From positions 14,089,459 through 14,153,458 of the forward strand of contig NC_046626.1 in NCBI RefSeq assembly GCF_900324465.2: a DNA stretch of 64,000 nt. Direction: 5' to 3'. Position numbers and translations under genes: made by a program. Position 1 is the stretch's first letter; each line of letters begins with the position of its first letter. Positions 13,830-24,565 of this stretch are shown piece by piece. Below the pieces are notes generated by a model. The model had not been told where the DNA came from, made no database searches, and saw nothing but the letters and a program-made list of their open reading frames with translations. The stretch is from Anabas testudineus. Its lineage: Eukaryota > Chordata > Actinopteri > Anabantiformes > Anabantidae.

Positions 13830-15853
13830 CACAAATTGTCTGAATCATATGGCTGAATTTGCGTCATAGTGTAGTTGCTGCCGCCATATCTATAACAGTT
13901 TTCTGTGTTGCAAAGTTCTGAATAGAAAGACACTGTACAGTCTGACCAAATGACTGACCATGTTTCTCTTCCTCCATCTTAAAACCAGATGGACTTTGGT
14001 TTGTGGTCTCACCAAATAACATTTTAAACACACAGGATGAAAAATAAAAATCATTATGATGAATGGCAGTTTGGAATGTAGCTATCAGAGTAAATGTTAC
14101 CATGACAGCTGCCAAGTTTAATCTGTTGCCTGCACACACAGACATGGAATTTGTATTACCTGCCATGTATATACAAGTATAAAAAATACAACTGTGACAA
14201 TAGTCACACACTTGCACAAGCAATGGGATTACAACTTGTCCAATTAGACCTCACCTGTTTAAGTTCCTGGGCCTCAGCCTGACTGACAGATGGCTGGAGA
14301 ACATGCACCTGCAACTGGGACAGCTCTCCTGCTGGGACCTCCAGTGGGAGCTCTATATCTTGGCACTTCTGCAGCAAACCTGACTCCATGGGTGGAGATG
14401 GTGAAAAAGTGCAGAGCGCATATGTTGTTTATGAGAAAACCAGACAGTAAACTTAGAGCACAGCAACTGAGGCAATCAGGGTGAAGTGACTCATCAAAAT
14501 ACATTTCTGTCAAGGAGAGACACCAATAACCATTTCCAAAAGTCATGTGGATGAAATGTTTTTACACGTGGCTGCACATTTAGAAATATACTGAGGTGGA
14601 AACATAGAGCTCTAGTGCCACTTAGTGGTCAACTTTATAGTGAGCATGGAAATGACAGTTTATACAAGACTAAAGTGAATTGAAATTGAATTCATTTTGT
14701 TCCTTACCTTCATTCCAGTTTGTCCCTTCTTTTTCACATGGAGATGAAACTGGAGTTGCCTTAAAAGCACCGTATTCACTTGTGAACTCCACCTTCTTTT
14801 TGTACTGCATCTCTAATACCGACATTGCCTCTGGCATCTTAGCAGACAGGAACCTGAAGCATATATCTGGCCTCCCTATAAACCGCTGCCTAACAGTGAT
14901 CTCATAAGGACTGTGCACCCGAATTTCATCTATTTCATTACGTTCGAAACGATGAAGAAGCTGGCAGTTTGTGTCTCGCACTTCCAATGAGGACACCAGC
15001 ACCAACAAGCATCCAGGTTTCAAGTCTGAGTCTCCACCTTTGGACACCACAGCTGGGATGCTTGTGAGCACTTTATTTTTACCAGAGCCCCTGCCAGCTG
15101 AAGCAGCAGCAGCAGCTGCAGCTCTTGCAGCATCCTCAGCCTTGGCTTCCTGTTGAGTCTTCCAAGGGAGTTTACCAAAGGGCCACCAGGGGGGAGACTC
15201 AAGCTCTGACAAAAGTCTGCAACAGGATAGACAAGGACAGTCATCAACGGTAAGTAAAGCTGTTTTTAATTGTAAATTACTGTGACATAAGCTGAACACA
15301 AGATGTCTGAATAATAACCAAACTAAATATAATCCATTTAACAAATAGATTATTACTTATCAGCCACGCCCAGGTCAGAGTCAATCTTCTCCAGTCCCTG
15401 CATCATGTTATCAAACTGCTCTCCTTGGTGACTCAGGACTCTGCCAGTGTCCTCCAGTCTTCTCTGGGCTCCTGCAACCAGGTTGATCAACTCTCTGCCT
15501 TTAGAGGGTTGAGACTCTGCCCCTCGTGCCTCTGAGCTGGGGGACAGAAGGCGCTCCCTCCAGAAATGTTCCAGCACATTATAAACCACCACTCGGTTCG
15601 GTTTCAGGGAACCAAACCAGTGTTTGGTGTTGCCCTCTTCAAGCACTGTGAGGGTGCTGAAGATGAAGCTGGATGACTCCATCTTGATCTCCATGATCCG
15701 GGAGAGGGGGAAGCTGACAAGACTCTCCTTGGTCTGGCTGGAGACAAAGCGAACCGTGGTCCTGGTGAGGGACAGGGTGCCATTTTCCCAACGCTTCTCA
15801 CTGTTGATGTAATAGGAGCCCGGCCAGCTGTGGATGGGGACGTCCCGGTTCAT
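11619..15853 (-). CDS. snap47: SNAP47, synaptosome-associated protein 47 (SNARE protein)
   Basis: SNAP-25 family Qbc-SNARE thought to act in intracellular membrane fusion. Four coding exons are supported by in-frame GT..AG borders: 15853-15357, 15216-14708, 14379-14255 and 11765-11619, giving 425 residues (human about 464). The N-terminal part (MNRDVPIHSWPGSYYINSEK) is the SNAP47-type PH-like region. The first SNARE helix falls at about residues 110-165, before a conserved SELESPPWWPFGKLPW segment. The RFIGRPD and MPEAMSVLE segments lie in the middle. The second SNARE helix ends in RATMHIEKHTCRMKRLL. There is no membrane anchor or palmitoylated cysteine cluster, as usual for SNAP47. An alanine-rich run (about residues 190-200) looks lineage-specific. 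An AG acceptor at 15880-15879 implies a non-coding first exon further upstream. The 14379 acceptor has a weak pyrimidine tract but keeps the frame. Confidence 0.93.
13712..13827. repeat. Compound (CA)n-(CGCA)n-(CA)n microsatellite
   Basis: About 116 bases of alternating purine-pyrimidine sequence: CA units, then a block of GCAC tetramers, then CA units. It lies in the last intron of SNAP47. Open frames through it (HTHTHT, VCVCVC) are artefacts. Confidence 0.97.
14613..14626 (-). promoter_or_regulatory. CTCF-like site
   Basis: The minus strand reads CCACTAAGTGGCAC, 13 of 14 to the CTCF core, in the intron between SNAP47 coding exons 2 and 3. Position is good to within a base or two. Motif match only. 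Confidence 0.3.
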
Positions 15854-16200
15854 TTTAGAGGAAGATACACTGATTCACCTGGAAGAAGGATAACATCATG
15901 TACACACACGTACAGTACAAATACACACAGTAGCTTTGATTTACTTTTACAGAACAAGGACGCTGTATTGACTGATGTATTTGTCCTGATGATTGAAATA
16001 CTTTCTTAAGAGTGTAATACAGGCAGCAGATGAGCTCTGGTAGCTTTTAGCTGTTTTTATACTCAACAAACCGCTTTACAAGTGTGTCATTATGTCAAAA
16101 ACCCTTTTAGCTTGTTATATTTGTCCCGGTTAAATTAGATCCGTCCCACACCACATTAATTAACATAATTTTGTTTAGCTGAGCATTAGTTACCACCTAG

Positions 16201-16300
16201 TCCTCAGTAACGACGGCGATGTTTATTACGGAAGTGACGTCACGAAAGAGTGCGACAGTTTTTGGTGTCCGACTGGAAAATTCTGCTCTCAACAAAAAAA
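16201..16300. promoter_or_regulatory. Divergent SNAP47/JMJD4 promoter with ETS and CRE motifs
   Basis: An ETS-type core CGGAAGTG (16229-16236) runs into a perfect palindromic CRE, TGACGTCA (16235-16242). The surrounding 100 bases contain several CpGs. It lies between the SNAP47 start codon (15853, minus) and the JMJD4 start codon (16702, plus). SNAP47 has a spliced non-coding leader, so its start of transcription should be in this region. Whether JMJD4 uses the same element or a start closer to 16.6 kb cannot be told from sequence. Confidence 0.6.
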
Positions 16301-16701
16301 AAAAAAAAAAAGCTGTCGCGACAATTTATTTTTTTAAGGAGTCTTTTTTTCTTGGACAAGATGCTTTTAGAATTAGATAAGACACCGTGCTGTATTAGCA
16401 TTAAACTACTTGAGACGCTAACGTAGACAAACGTGTCGATAAACAGTAACGACATCATGTGTGCACCGTTGAGGAACCACAAACTGCTTCGCGATGGAGA
16501 CGTGCAGCGACATGTTACCTAAAAATAGAAGAAATAGGTTCTAGCATGATGCTTTTCAGCCAGTTCGGTTTGGGTTTTGACGGCAAACGCGAAAATATGT
16601 GTGCTATGTAGTGTGAAATTTCCTAACACACGTCCGTTTCTTCAGTCCAGACGCTGACAGCTAAGGTCGCTACCTGGTTAGCCGAGGTCCAGTTTCCCAT
16701 C

Positions 16702-18535
16702 ATGGACAGAGAGGCGTACCGTAACTGCTGCAGCCTGGCCAAAATACCGAGGCAGACGTATGAGCAGTTTTGGTCTTCGCATTTTGTAGATTACATAGAT
16801 AAGGAGCTGAGCTATTCCAAGTTTTTCAAGAAATACTTGCTTCCCAATCACCCGTGTATGTTTTCAAGACGGTTTACAGAAGATTGGAACTGTAGAAAAC
16901 AGTGGGTGACTGAGGAAGGAAAGCCTAATTTCCAGAAGCTGCTGCAGGAGTTTGGTAAACATGCCTGTTACTAATGTGTTACCCAACTACACTACATCCT
17001 TATGCAGGTGCTGCAATGACTGTCCGTCTTGTGATCTAATGTATTAATTCCTTATCACAGCCGAGACACCTGTTCCTGTTGCAAACTGCAATGCAAAGGA
17101 GTACAATGCAAACCCTAAACAGGTTATGCCTTTCAAGGAATTTATTCACTACTGGAAGGAATACATCCAAAATGGGCACTCATCACCTAGAGGATGCCTC
17201 TATCTGAAAGACTGGCACATGTCAAGGTGCAGGATTAATATCGATTGATCTAAAAATATGTTTATATGGTATAACATACACAACATGTAACAATCCAAGG
17301 TATAAATGTATGTAATTATTCTACAGGGACTCTCCAGAACATCACGTCTACACCACACCAGTCTATTTTTCCTCTGACTGGCTTAATGAATACTGGGATA
17401 CACTTGAGGTGGATGACTACCGGTTTGTCTACATGGGACCTAAAGGCTCATGGTATGAATAATTCATTACAATAATGATAAAGCCAAATAAAGATGAAAG
17501 ACATTTTCTTATAATCAGATTTTTCCCACCCACTAGGACCCCGTTCCATGCTGATGTGTTCCGCTCGTACAGTTGGTCAGCAAACATCTGTGGGAGGAAG
17601 AAATGGCTCCTGTATCCCCCGGGCCAGGAGGAGTTTTTACGAGACACTCATGGCAACCTCCCGTATGATGTAACGTCAGCAGAACTTCGAGACAGAGGCC
17701 TTTATCCACACTTTGAAGAAGCCTGTCAACCTCTTGAGATTATTCAAGAGGCAGGGGAAATAATTTTTGTGCCCAGTGGCTGGCATCATCAAGTTTATAA
17801 TCTGGTAAGAACTGTAGAGGAAGTGATATCAGAGTGGTAGAGTTAGAGCTAAATTATATATCAACTTATGTACTGTGTTATTGTTACAGTGAAATATAAT
17901 ATTTTTGTTACAGGAGGACACAATCTCCATTAATCACAACTGGTTGAATGGCTGCAACATTGACATCATGTGGCAGTTCCTTCAGAATGAGCTGTCATCT
18001 GTTCAAAAAGAGATAGACGAGTGGAGAAACACGATGGATTCATGGCATCAGCACTGCCAGGTACTTTGCAGATAAGACTGTTGCAGACTGTTTCTGTTGC
18101 AGAAAATACATTTTATTGTCCAAAAAACATGCCAACATGCTAAAAATATATATTATGACGATGACACACTGTTGTGTGTGTGTGTGTGTTTACTTTCAGG
18201 TCATTATGAAGGCCTGCTCTGGTATTGACTATGGGGAATTTGCCTCTTTCCTGAAAATCATTGCTGATAACCGAATGGCTTTCCTGAATGCTTGCTCCTC
18301 TGGGGATTCCTCAGATTACCCACAACATCTCTCCGAGACCCTCACCACACTTGGACCTTACCATGCCGCATTTGATCTACAGAGAGTGGCTCACATAATT
18401 GAATGTCTACTCTGCAATGAGGACTTTAAGCGACTTGACCATTCAGCAATGACTTTGCAGCCAGACACAATGTTACAGCAAATTCGAGACACCATACAAT
18501 CCACCAGAGGGCAGCATCTCCTTTACCAAGAATAA
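16702..18535 (+). CDS. jmjd4: JMJD4, 2-oxoglutarate oxygenase (eRF1 lysyl hydroxylase)
   Basis: JmjC-domain Fe(II)/2-oxoglutarate oxygenase; the mammalian enzyme hydroxylates a lysine in the NIKS motif of translation termination factor eRF1. Six exons join in frame: 16702-16954, 17061-17226, 17327-17452, 17537-17804, 17914-18060 and 18200-18535, giving 431 residues. The HxD iron ligands are in TPFHADVFRS (about H186 and D188), and the distal histidine is in SGWHHQVYNL (about 265/266). Strongly conserved stretches include SPRGCLYLKDWH, PVYFSSDWLNE, DDYRFVYMGPKGSW and CGRKKWLLYPPGQEE. All iron ligands are present, so the enzyme should be active. A likely ATTAAA signal is at 18708-18713, directly before an A-run. 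It is head-to-head with SNAP47 and tail-to-tail with IBA57. Confidence 0.96.
18501..18514 (+). promoter_or_regulatory. Perfect CTCF core motif inside the last JMJD4 coding exon
   Basis: CCACCAGAGGGCAG fits the CTCF core CCASYAGRKGGCRS at all 14 positions. It lies in the JMJD4 coding exon, about 20 bases before the stop, close to the convergent JMJD4/IBA57 gene ends. The codons also encode the C-terminal protein sequence, so both constraints could apply. Binding is inferred from the motif only. Confidence 0.5.
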
Positions 18536-18699
18536 GATGTCTCATGTAATTATCACCTGGATTTAGCTTGAAAAGAGAAGTGCCAATTTGTACGAAGCAA
18601 AAAAGATGATGATAAGGTTGTTGCTACACTTTTATTTGAGATTGATTGTCTCATGTTGTTTGTGAATGTCTAGAATTTGTTTTTGCACTTAAGGCTGAA

Positions 18700-18775
18700 A
18701 TGGCTGAATTAAAAAAAAAAAAAAAAACACAAGTTGAGTGGGTTTTTGTATTGCTACTTTGCATATTTATTCAAC
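18700..18775. terminator. Convergent polyadenylation signals of JMJD4 (+) and IBA57 (-)
   Basis: On the plus strand ATTAAA (18708-18713) runs into an A-tract, about 170 bases after the JMJD4 stop. On the minus strand AATAAA (plus TTTATT, 18766-18771) lies about 300 bases after the IBA57 stop. The two signals are about 55 bases apart, so the transcripts probably end very close together or overlap. Confidence 0.5.
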
Positions 18776-19072
18776 AAGCACCAGTACTGTATCACAATTG
18801 ATATATCCTGCTGTATAGTGCTGTTATAGATCTGTTAAACAACATAAATTCTGATCTAAATGGAACTTTACAAGTAGAGGAAGAATCACCTTAAAATGTT
18901 TTCTTACTGGTTTTACTGCAAACAACACAAAACTACTCACAGATATGGATTGGTGCCACACGGGTATTAAGCAATGACAGAGTAACAGACTGTACTTTAG
19001 GGTTCTGTCAAAGAGAAGTCTGTCACATGTGATGTGTGTCACGCTTTAGGCAGCTGTAAAACATCCTCCTTT

Positions 19073-20952
19073 TTAGGTGGTATTTGTGTCTTTGGGCCAC
19101 CAATCTGGAACAGATGCCTCAAGTGTCACAGTGCGATCATCAGAAGATTTAAACGTCAACTCCTCTTTGGCATGTGCCATGCGGATTAGGCTCAGACCCA
19201 GCTCTCCTACCCCAGCTCGGTGCTTCCCAGCTGGCTTGCCCGACTGCGTTTGCAGTGCGACTCCTTCCTCAAGGTCTTGGACTGGAGATGACAAGCGTAC
19301 GGGCATCAGGCGTTTTCGAACCACTCCAGTGTGATGGGTCCTGGCTGTGAGCTCCTGGCCAATGTAACAGCCCTTGCTAAAGCTGATGCCCTGCATGTAG
19401 ACAAGATTTGACTCTAGTGGTAGTGCCACCCCGGGAGGAAGATCCTTCACTCCCTCAGGAAGTCCTAGACAACAATGTCAGCAGAGGAAACCAAACTTTT
19501 CACAAAATCCAAAGAGAACATGTTCATAGAAATTCATGCTTCTCATGCCATTTATCTTCTAAGACAAATGCGATGTACACTGTGACTGACTGGTCTTACC
19601 TATTGCATAGCGATGTCTATGATACTCTTCTGTGTCACCTCTCTCACATGATGCAATGATATCCACGGGGTCAACTTGGCTGTTTGACACCAATCTCCAA
19701 CCCATTTCTTGAGTTCGTGGATCAGCCTCAAATACCAGAGCCTTTTCAGGGGAGGAAAGCTCAGGTTTACTGGATTGTTCTTGACCTATCTTTTTTTGTT
19801 TTGGGAACACCGCCCACACAGAGAGCTCTGGACAGGGTGTAATGTTGGCCTTTCTGCGGATCTTGTACATCTTCAGATGCCTCAGCACCGAGTCCCTAAT
19901 TGTGGTGTCACACTCCAGGAAAACGCCGTGTTCTGCATCATCTTCTTTCAGACTAAAAGGAAATGTAGACGTCATATTAATAGCTAGGATGTCAATTAGA
20001 AATAAACAAGTTGAAAAGATAATTAGATGAAAAAAGAAAACACAGTTTTAAACACTGAAAGAAAACTAGTTATTTGATTGTTTATGGCTCAAATCCAACA
20101 GTGTTGACAACTTGCCACTATGAAATTGATCAAAATAAGCTAAAAATAACAATTAATCTGACTTAGAGTACTAGCTTAAAAGGCACAAGGCAGGGTTGTG
20201 ACTATTGCCATCAAATGAACAGATGCTTCAAAACCACCACAGTATTACACCAGAATTATCTTAATATGTGAAGTTGTGTTATATTTGTTTTACTAGTTTA
20301 AGTGTAAATAAGAAAAACTAACCAACCACATAGCCCTAACCCTTACGAACACCATCACACTAATTGGTGAAATGTTCTTTTTCTTTTTTAAATGTATGTT
20401 TTCATTCACAGGTTCAGTGTTATTTGACTTTTCTAAAAGTTCCTCAGACAAAGACACCTAAACTTGAAGAGGGTGACAGACTCGCCTCCCATTTCTCGGG
20501 CTAACACTGCAGCAGCTGCATCACAGAGATAAGCAGGGAGTCACACCCCTACAGTATGTTTACTGCAAACATGTAGTAATAAGATAGTACAACGTATATT
20601 ACCTGTACAGCAGGATATCATACAGTGTTCTTCCCTGGACATTTAGCATGTGTGAGTACATGGCTCTGAGGCCAGGCTCCTTCAGCAGCCCCATGTCGTT
20701 GGTTATAATCCCCTGAAGAAACGCACTTGTGTCTTGTCCCTGGATTTGAAACAGGGTCCTGTGAGGAAGATGATAACACACAAACTGTGGCGGGACAGCT
20801 GCACGGTGAGCCGTGTCCTCACTGTACCTCTTGACCCCGGAGAGAAACGTTGCGCACCGACACCGACCGGTGTATTTTCCGGCGTAAACACCGAGACAGC
20901 CGCTGGACGTGAACGCCCCCCTGACCAAACACCAAGCCCCCATGTTGTACAT
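19073..20952 (-). CDS. iba57: IBA57, mitochondrial iron-sulfur cluster assembly factor
   Basis: Folate-binding YgfZ/GcvT-type protein that works with ISCA1/ISCA2 in mitochondrial [4Fe-4S] cluster maturation. Three exons join in frame: 20952-20603, 19952-19600 and 19464-19073, giving 364 residues (human 356). The N-terminus is basic and serine/glycine rich, consistent with a mitochondrial targeting peptide. Family landmarks are [49 protein letters not shown] and the signature [23 protein letters not shown], whose cysteine is about residue 267. The C-terminus [10 protein letters not shown] also matches the family. A second in-frame ATG (codon 4, MGAWCLV) is a possible start. A ZNF143-type motif lies about 105 bases upstream of the start codon. 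Confidence 0.95.
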
Positions 20953-21056
20953 GTCCTACGAGCGTCGGACGTGTCACAGCTAAATGTCTATTCGAGCTGT
21001 TTTCGATCAGTGGATCAACACAGCTGACTCCTGCAGCGAGGGCTCCATTTTGAAAT

Positions 21057-21072
21057 CCCACAATGCACCGCT
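21057..21072 (+). promoter_or_regulatory. ZNF143/Staf-type motif upstream of IBA57
   Basis: CCCACAATGCACCGCT matches the ZNF143 (Staf) binding consensus CCCRNMATSCMYYRCR at all but the last position. It sits about 105 bases upstream of the IBA57 start codon in a locally CpG-containing stretch. ZNF143 sites are typical of housekeeping and nuclear-encoded mitochondrial gene promoters. Confidence 0.55.
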
Positions 21073-21189
21073 CGATAATATTGGACCACGTGTGTTGTGG
21101 CTGTTGTTGAGAGGTGCGTCACTATATCTGACACCTACTGCACAATGTGCACTTCTAAATATCAACTTTAAACTATGCATGTGACTTTT

Positions 21190-22230
21190 TACTATATTTT
21201 GCCGTAACAATAAATAAAAGTCAATAAAGACTTTATAAATAAACTTTGGTGTAGATACCAGAATAGTCTAAGAAAACTACAAACAGTGTAGACAAGGATA
21301 CCCCAAGCATTCTAACAATTAGAAAATATTTTGTTAACAATTAATAAACACATTAATAACCTTTAATAATGTGTGTGTGAAAATGTTACTGTACCTTTAC
21401 TAATAATACCTTTAATACTGTTGTACTTGTTTTACTGTTTTCATAGTTAGATCGGTTATGGATCATAACAAGAACCTTTATATAAACGAAGGGAGAAGAC
21501 TGGTTTTCTGTCATTCATGAATGTTATTCAAGGTATAATACGTGAACTGAAAATTACGAGATTCTGCCTTATTGAGTACTGGGTATGGTGAGATGTCTAC
21601 TTATCGTACTGATAAGTAAATTAGATAATAGATTATGTTGCTTTATAATAAACCAAGAGATCTTGCACTCATCCAGTGCTGTCACAACAGTAATACTGTC
21701 ACTTCTATCATTAAAACATGTTAATGTTTGTGGCTCTGTTTTTTGACTTATTCCAATGAAGGTTTGGTTTGACACCCGACACCTGGTGCCAAAGATAGTG
21801 GAATGGGTGTTTGTCTCTACCCCTAATCAAGTCACCCTAATAAAAGCATGTGTTATTATATTTGTTATATTTCACTTTTTATTGTTGCAGCTTGTTCTGG
21901 AAAAGTGCTGCTTTTATACTTTTACCCTGTTATGGTGTTTTTCTATATTAGAAATCATAAACGCTGTGTGGATTTTTAGATTGTAAAACTTACCACAGAT
22001 TTAAAACACATTTACTGTGGTTAGTCAGAAGGATCTCTACATGTATTTTCCAAAGCATGAAATACAACTTAATCGGTTTGTATTAAATCCTTTGATTGAA
22101 AAAGCACTATAACTTCAAAACAGGGAATTAGACTTCGATAAATGATTTGTGAAACTTTGGTAGCAGTTCCAGAAATACACTTTTGATATTCACAACAGAA
22201 CTAAGAAACAGGCAGTAACTATTACGCAAG
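21190..22230. other. AT-rich intergenic DNA between IBA57 and GJC2
   Basis: No exon, RNA gene or clear repeat is seen. Open frames are short and AT-rich. Confidence 0.55.
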
Positions 22231-22251
22231 AAAACTGAGGTTTCAAACAAG

Positions 22252-22257
22252 TTTATT
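22252..22257 (-). terminator. Candidate GJC2 polyadenylation signal
   Basis: AATAAA on the minus strand, about 1.05 kb after the GJC2 stop codon. It would give a 3' untranslated region of ordinary length. Another AATAAA lies only about 20 bases past the stop (23287-23292) and is a less likely alternative. Confidence 0.35.
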
Positions 22258-23308
22258 TCTCCATGAATAAAATACTAGAACAGTCTTTAAACATTTGAGG
22301 CACTTTGAATTATGGCAACAGTGAAGGCAGGATTAAATATTACTCTGAAACCAATTTTATAAGCGCACTGCTTCAATGACAGACAAATGAAAACACTCAT
22401 CTTCAGGACAACATGCCTAAATATAAGATAAATGTAAGCTAATTGAGAAGCAAAGGATGGGATTTCTACTGTAGCCTATGTGTACTTTATTTTCCCAGTT
22501 GTAAAGCATGCAACATCTGCTTAAGATTGCAGATTGAAGTCCATATTTACTGCAGGAAGTAATCAGGTTCTCTTATTCACTTACCTCTTCTCCTCCAAAT
22601 GCATGAACTGCAAGGCTTTGGGAAATATAGAATAGATACAGGCTTTGCACGCAATGACCGAAGATCATCACACTGAGCACGTTAACCAGAAAAGCCTAGA
22701 GTGACACAGCCCTGTTTCATTATCTTTATCAAAATATTTCACATTTAATCTGCTTCCAGCAACACTCATCCTTTATACATCCAAAAATACTTCCCCAAGT
22801 ACAGTATTAAGTGTTCATCTTTCCAACAACAATCATCATTCTTCAGAAACTGACTCACTGTGCATTCTTACATAGCATTTTAAAAATTTGGATTGTGGGT
22901 ACAATCAATTACTTTCAAAGTTAAATTTCCTTCAAATGAATCCAGTTCAGTGGCAGTCAAGGGTAGATCAGATAAATAGCTCGAAGCAGTCTGTTTATAC
23001 TTTGACTTTTTAGCTGGAATTAGAGATGTGTAACTAAGTAAACACATGTTAACCATGTCCAAAAGCTATATGCAAGCACAAAATGACACAATACAGTAAC
23101 AAAGAAGATTCATGATACTGGATTTGATACTTTCCTCATGTATGTTTTCTTTTCTAATCCCCAGAACTAAGTCTAATAGTGTAAGGTACTACTTCACTTG
23201 ATGTGATTGAAATGTTAGTGTGCAAAGGGTAATAGTCCAGCAGTGTCACAGTGCAGTCCTGGAGTCTTTTAAAGTTTTTACTTTTAATTTATTAAAGTAG
23301 TTTTATCT

Positions 23309-24565
23309 CTAAATCCAAACAGAGGTCTTTCCGTTTTTTACAATGGTTGCGGCCTTCTCTGTGGCTGATTTCGGCCTTGCTCCTTGTTTCTCCTGGACTG
23401 TATTGACTCGGTTTTGCTCTGCCATAGTTCCCCCAGATACGGGACTACTGGTTCTGGAGGTTTGCTGGTTATTTTTGGTTTGATATGTTTGAAATGCCAT
23501 ATCAAGCTGCTCCTGGGCAACCCTCAGGTGACGGTGCAGGCTTGCCAGATCAGAGGGGATGTTCTCATCCGGGCTGGTGCAGTGCTGCTCCTGGGCCACA
23601 TTGGCCATGTTCTGCTCGTGGGTGATGAGGCTGTTGGGAATCCTGCTAGGTTTGTCTGTCTTCATCACAAGGTTGTACCCTGGAGGGGAGGCTGGGATGT
23701 TGCGAGAGAATGGGTAACCGTAGGGTGTCCGTTGGCCTCGGTTCCTCTTCATGCGAAGAGTATCCCGAAAAGTGCCAATGCCCAAGTGAAGCATCTCACA
23801 CACGTTAAGCACGAGACAGAGACAGCTTACCACATACATGATGAGGAGAAAGATTGTTTTCTCTGTGGGCCTTGAGATGAAACAGTCCACTCTGTGTGGA
23901 CAGGGAGCCCTGTTGCATACATAGGATGGGCTAACTCGAAAACCATAAAGGAGATACTGTCCTGCAAGGAAGGCAATTTCAAAAATAGCTCGTGACATGA
24001 GTTGAAGAACATAGATTCTCATCAGTCCTTCTTGCATAATTCTTCTGCGGCCATCGTGTTTTTTGGGGTCTTTGCTAGTGGTGCTTACTGGTTCAGGCTT
24101 GGCCTCCTGCACTTCCAGTGTTTCCTCATAGATCATAGGCTCAGCATCATCATCTTCCTCCTCCTCTAAGACGTCCTCCAGATGGTGGCTTTCTCTCCAT
24201 CTCGAGTGAGGAGGTGGCTTTTTTCGGAGCCTTTGATGCTTCCTGCGATCCTCCTCTGACGTTCGGGCTATCTTATGGATTGCATAACCCATGTACATGA
24301 TAGAAGGAGTGGATATCATGATGATCTGGAAGACCCAGAAGCGAACGTGCGAGAGCGGAGCGAAGGCATCGTAGCACACGTTGTCACAACCCGGCTGCTT
24401 GGTGTTGCAGGTGAACTTGGTCTGTTCATCCGAGTAGATGGACTCACCTCCAACTGCTGTGAGCACAATGCGGAAGATGATGAGCACAGTCAGCCACACT
24501 TTCCCCACAAAGGTAGAGTGGTTGTGGATCTCTTCCAGGAGACGAGTGAGAAAGCTCCAGCTCAT
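23309..24565 (-). CDS. gjc2: GJC2, gap junction gamma-2 (connexin 47)
   Basis: Four-pass gap-junction subunit; in mammals it couples oligodendrocytes to astrocytes. It is a single coding exon of 418 residues. It opens [20 protein letters not shown], and the first extracellular loop has three cysteines at 53, 60 and 64 ([12 protein letters not shown]). The second loop has [12 protein letters not shown]. The cytoplasmic loop carries an acidic run ([12 protein letters not shown]) before HDGRRRI. The last residues are KTSVWI, a PDZ-type tail as in gamma connexins. [23 protein letters not shown] and the EKQGARPKS segment resemble human Cx47 more than Cx45, so I call GJC2 rather than GJC1. A TTTACAG acceptor at about 24596 shows a spliced non-coding leader. 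The IBA57 neighbour agrees with human 1q42. Confidence 0.93.
   Translation of the reverse strand: MSWSFLTRLLEEIHNHSTFVGKVWLTVLIIFRIVLTAVGGESIYSDEQTKFTCNTKQPGCDNVCYDAFAPLSHVRFWVFQIIMISTPSIMYMGYAIHKIARTSEEDRRKHQRLRKKPPPHSRWRESHHLEDVLEEEEDDDAEPMIYEETLEVQEAKPEPVSTTSKDPKKHDGRRRIMQEGLMRIYVLQLMSRAIFEIAFLAGQYLLYGFRVSPSYVCNRAPCPHRVDCFISRPTEKTIFLLIMYVVSCLCLVLNVCEMLHLGIGTFRDTLRMKRNRGQRTPYGYPFSRNIPASPPGYNLVMKTDKPSRIPNSLITHEQNMANVAQEQHCTSPDENIPSDLASLHRHLRVAQEQLDMAFQTYQTKNNQQTSRTSSPVSGGTMAEQNRVNTVQEKQGARPKSATEKAATIVKNGKTSVWI

Noticed and set aside
13601-13933. Overlapping open frames of VCVCVC / THTHTH repeats
   Set aside because: Produced entirely by the CA microsatellite; not a protein.
15182-15196. CCACCAGGGGGGAG in SNAP47 exon 2, close to a CTCF core
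   Set aside because: The key C of the GGC core is replaced and the codons are explained by the conserved SPPWWPF peptide.
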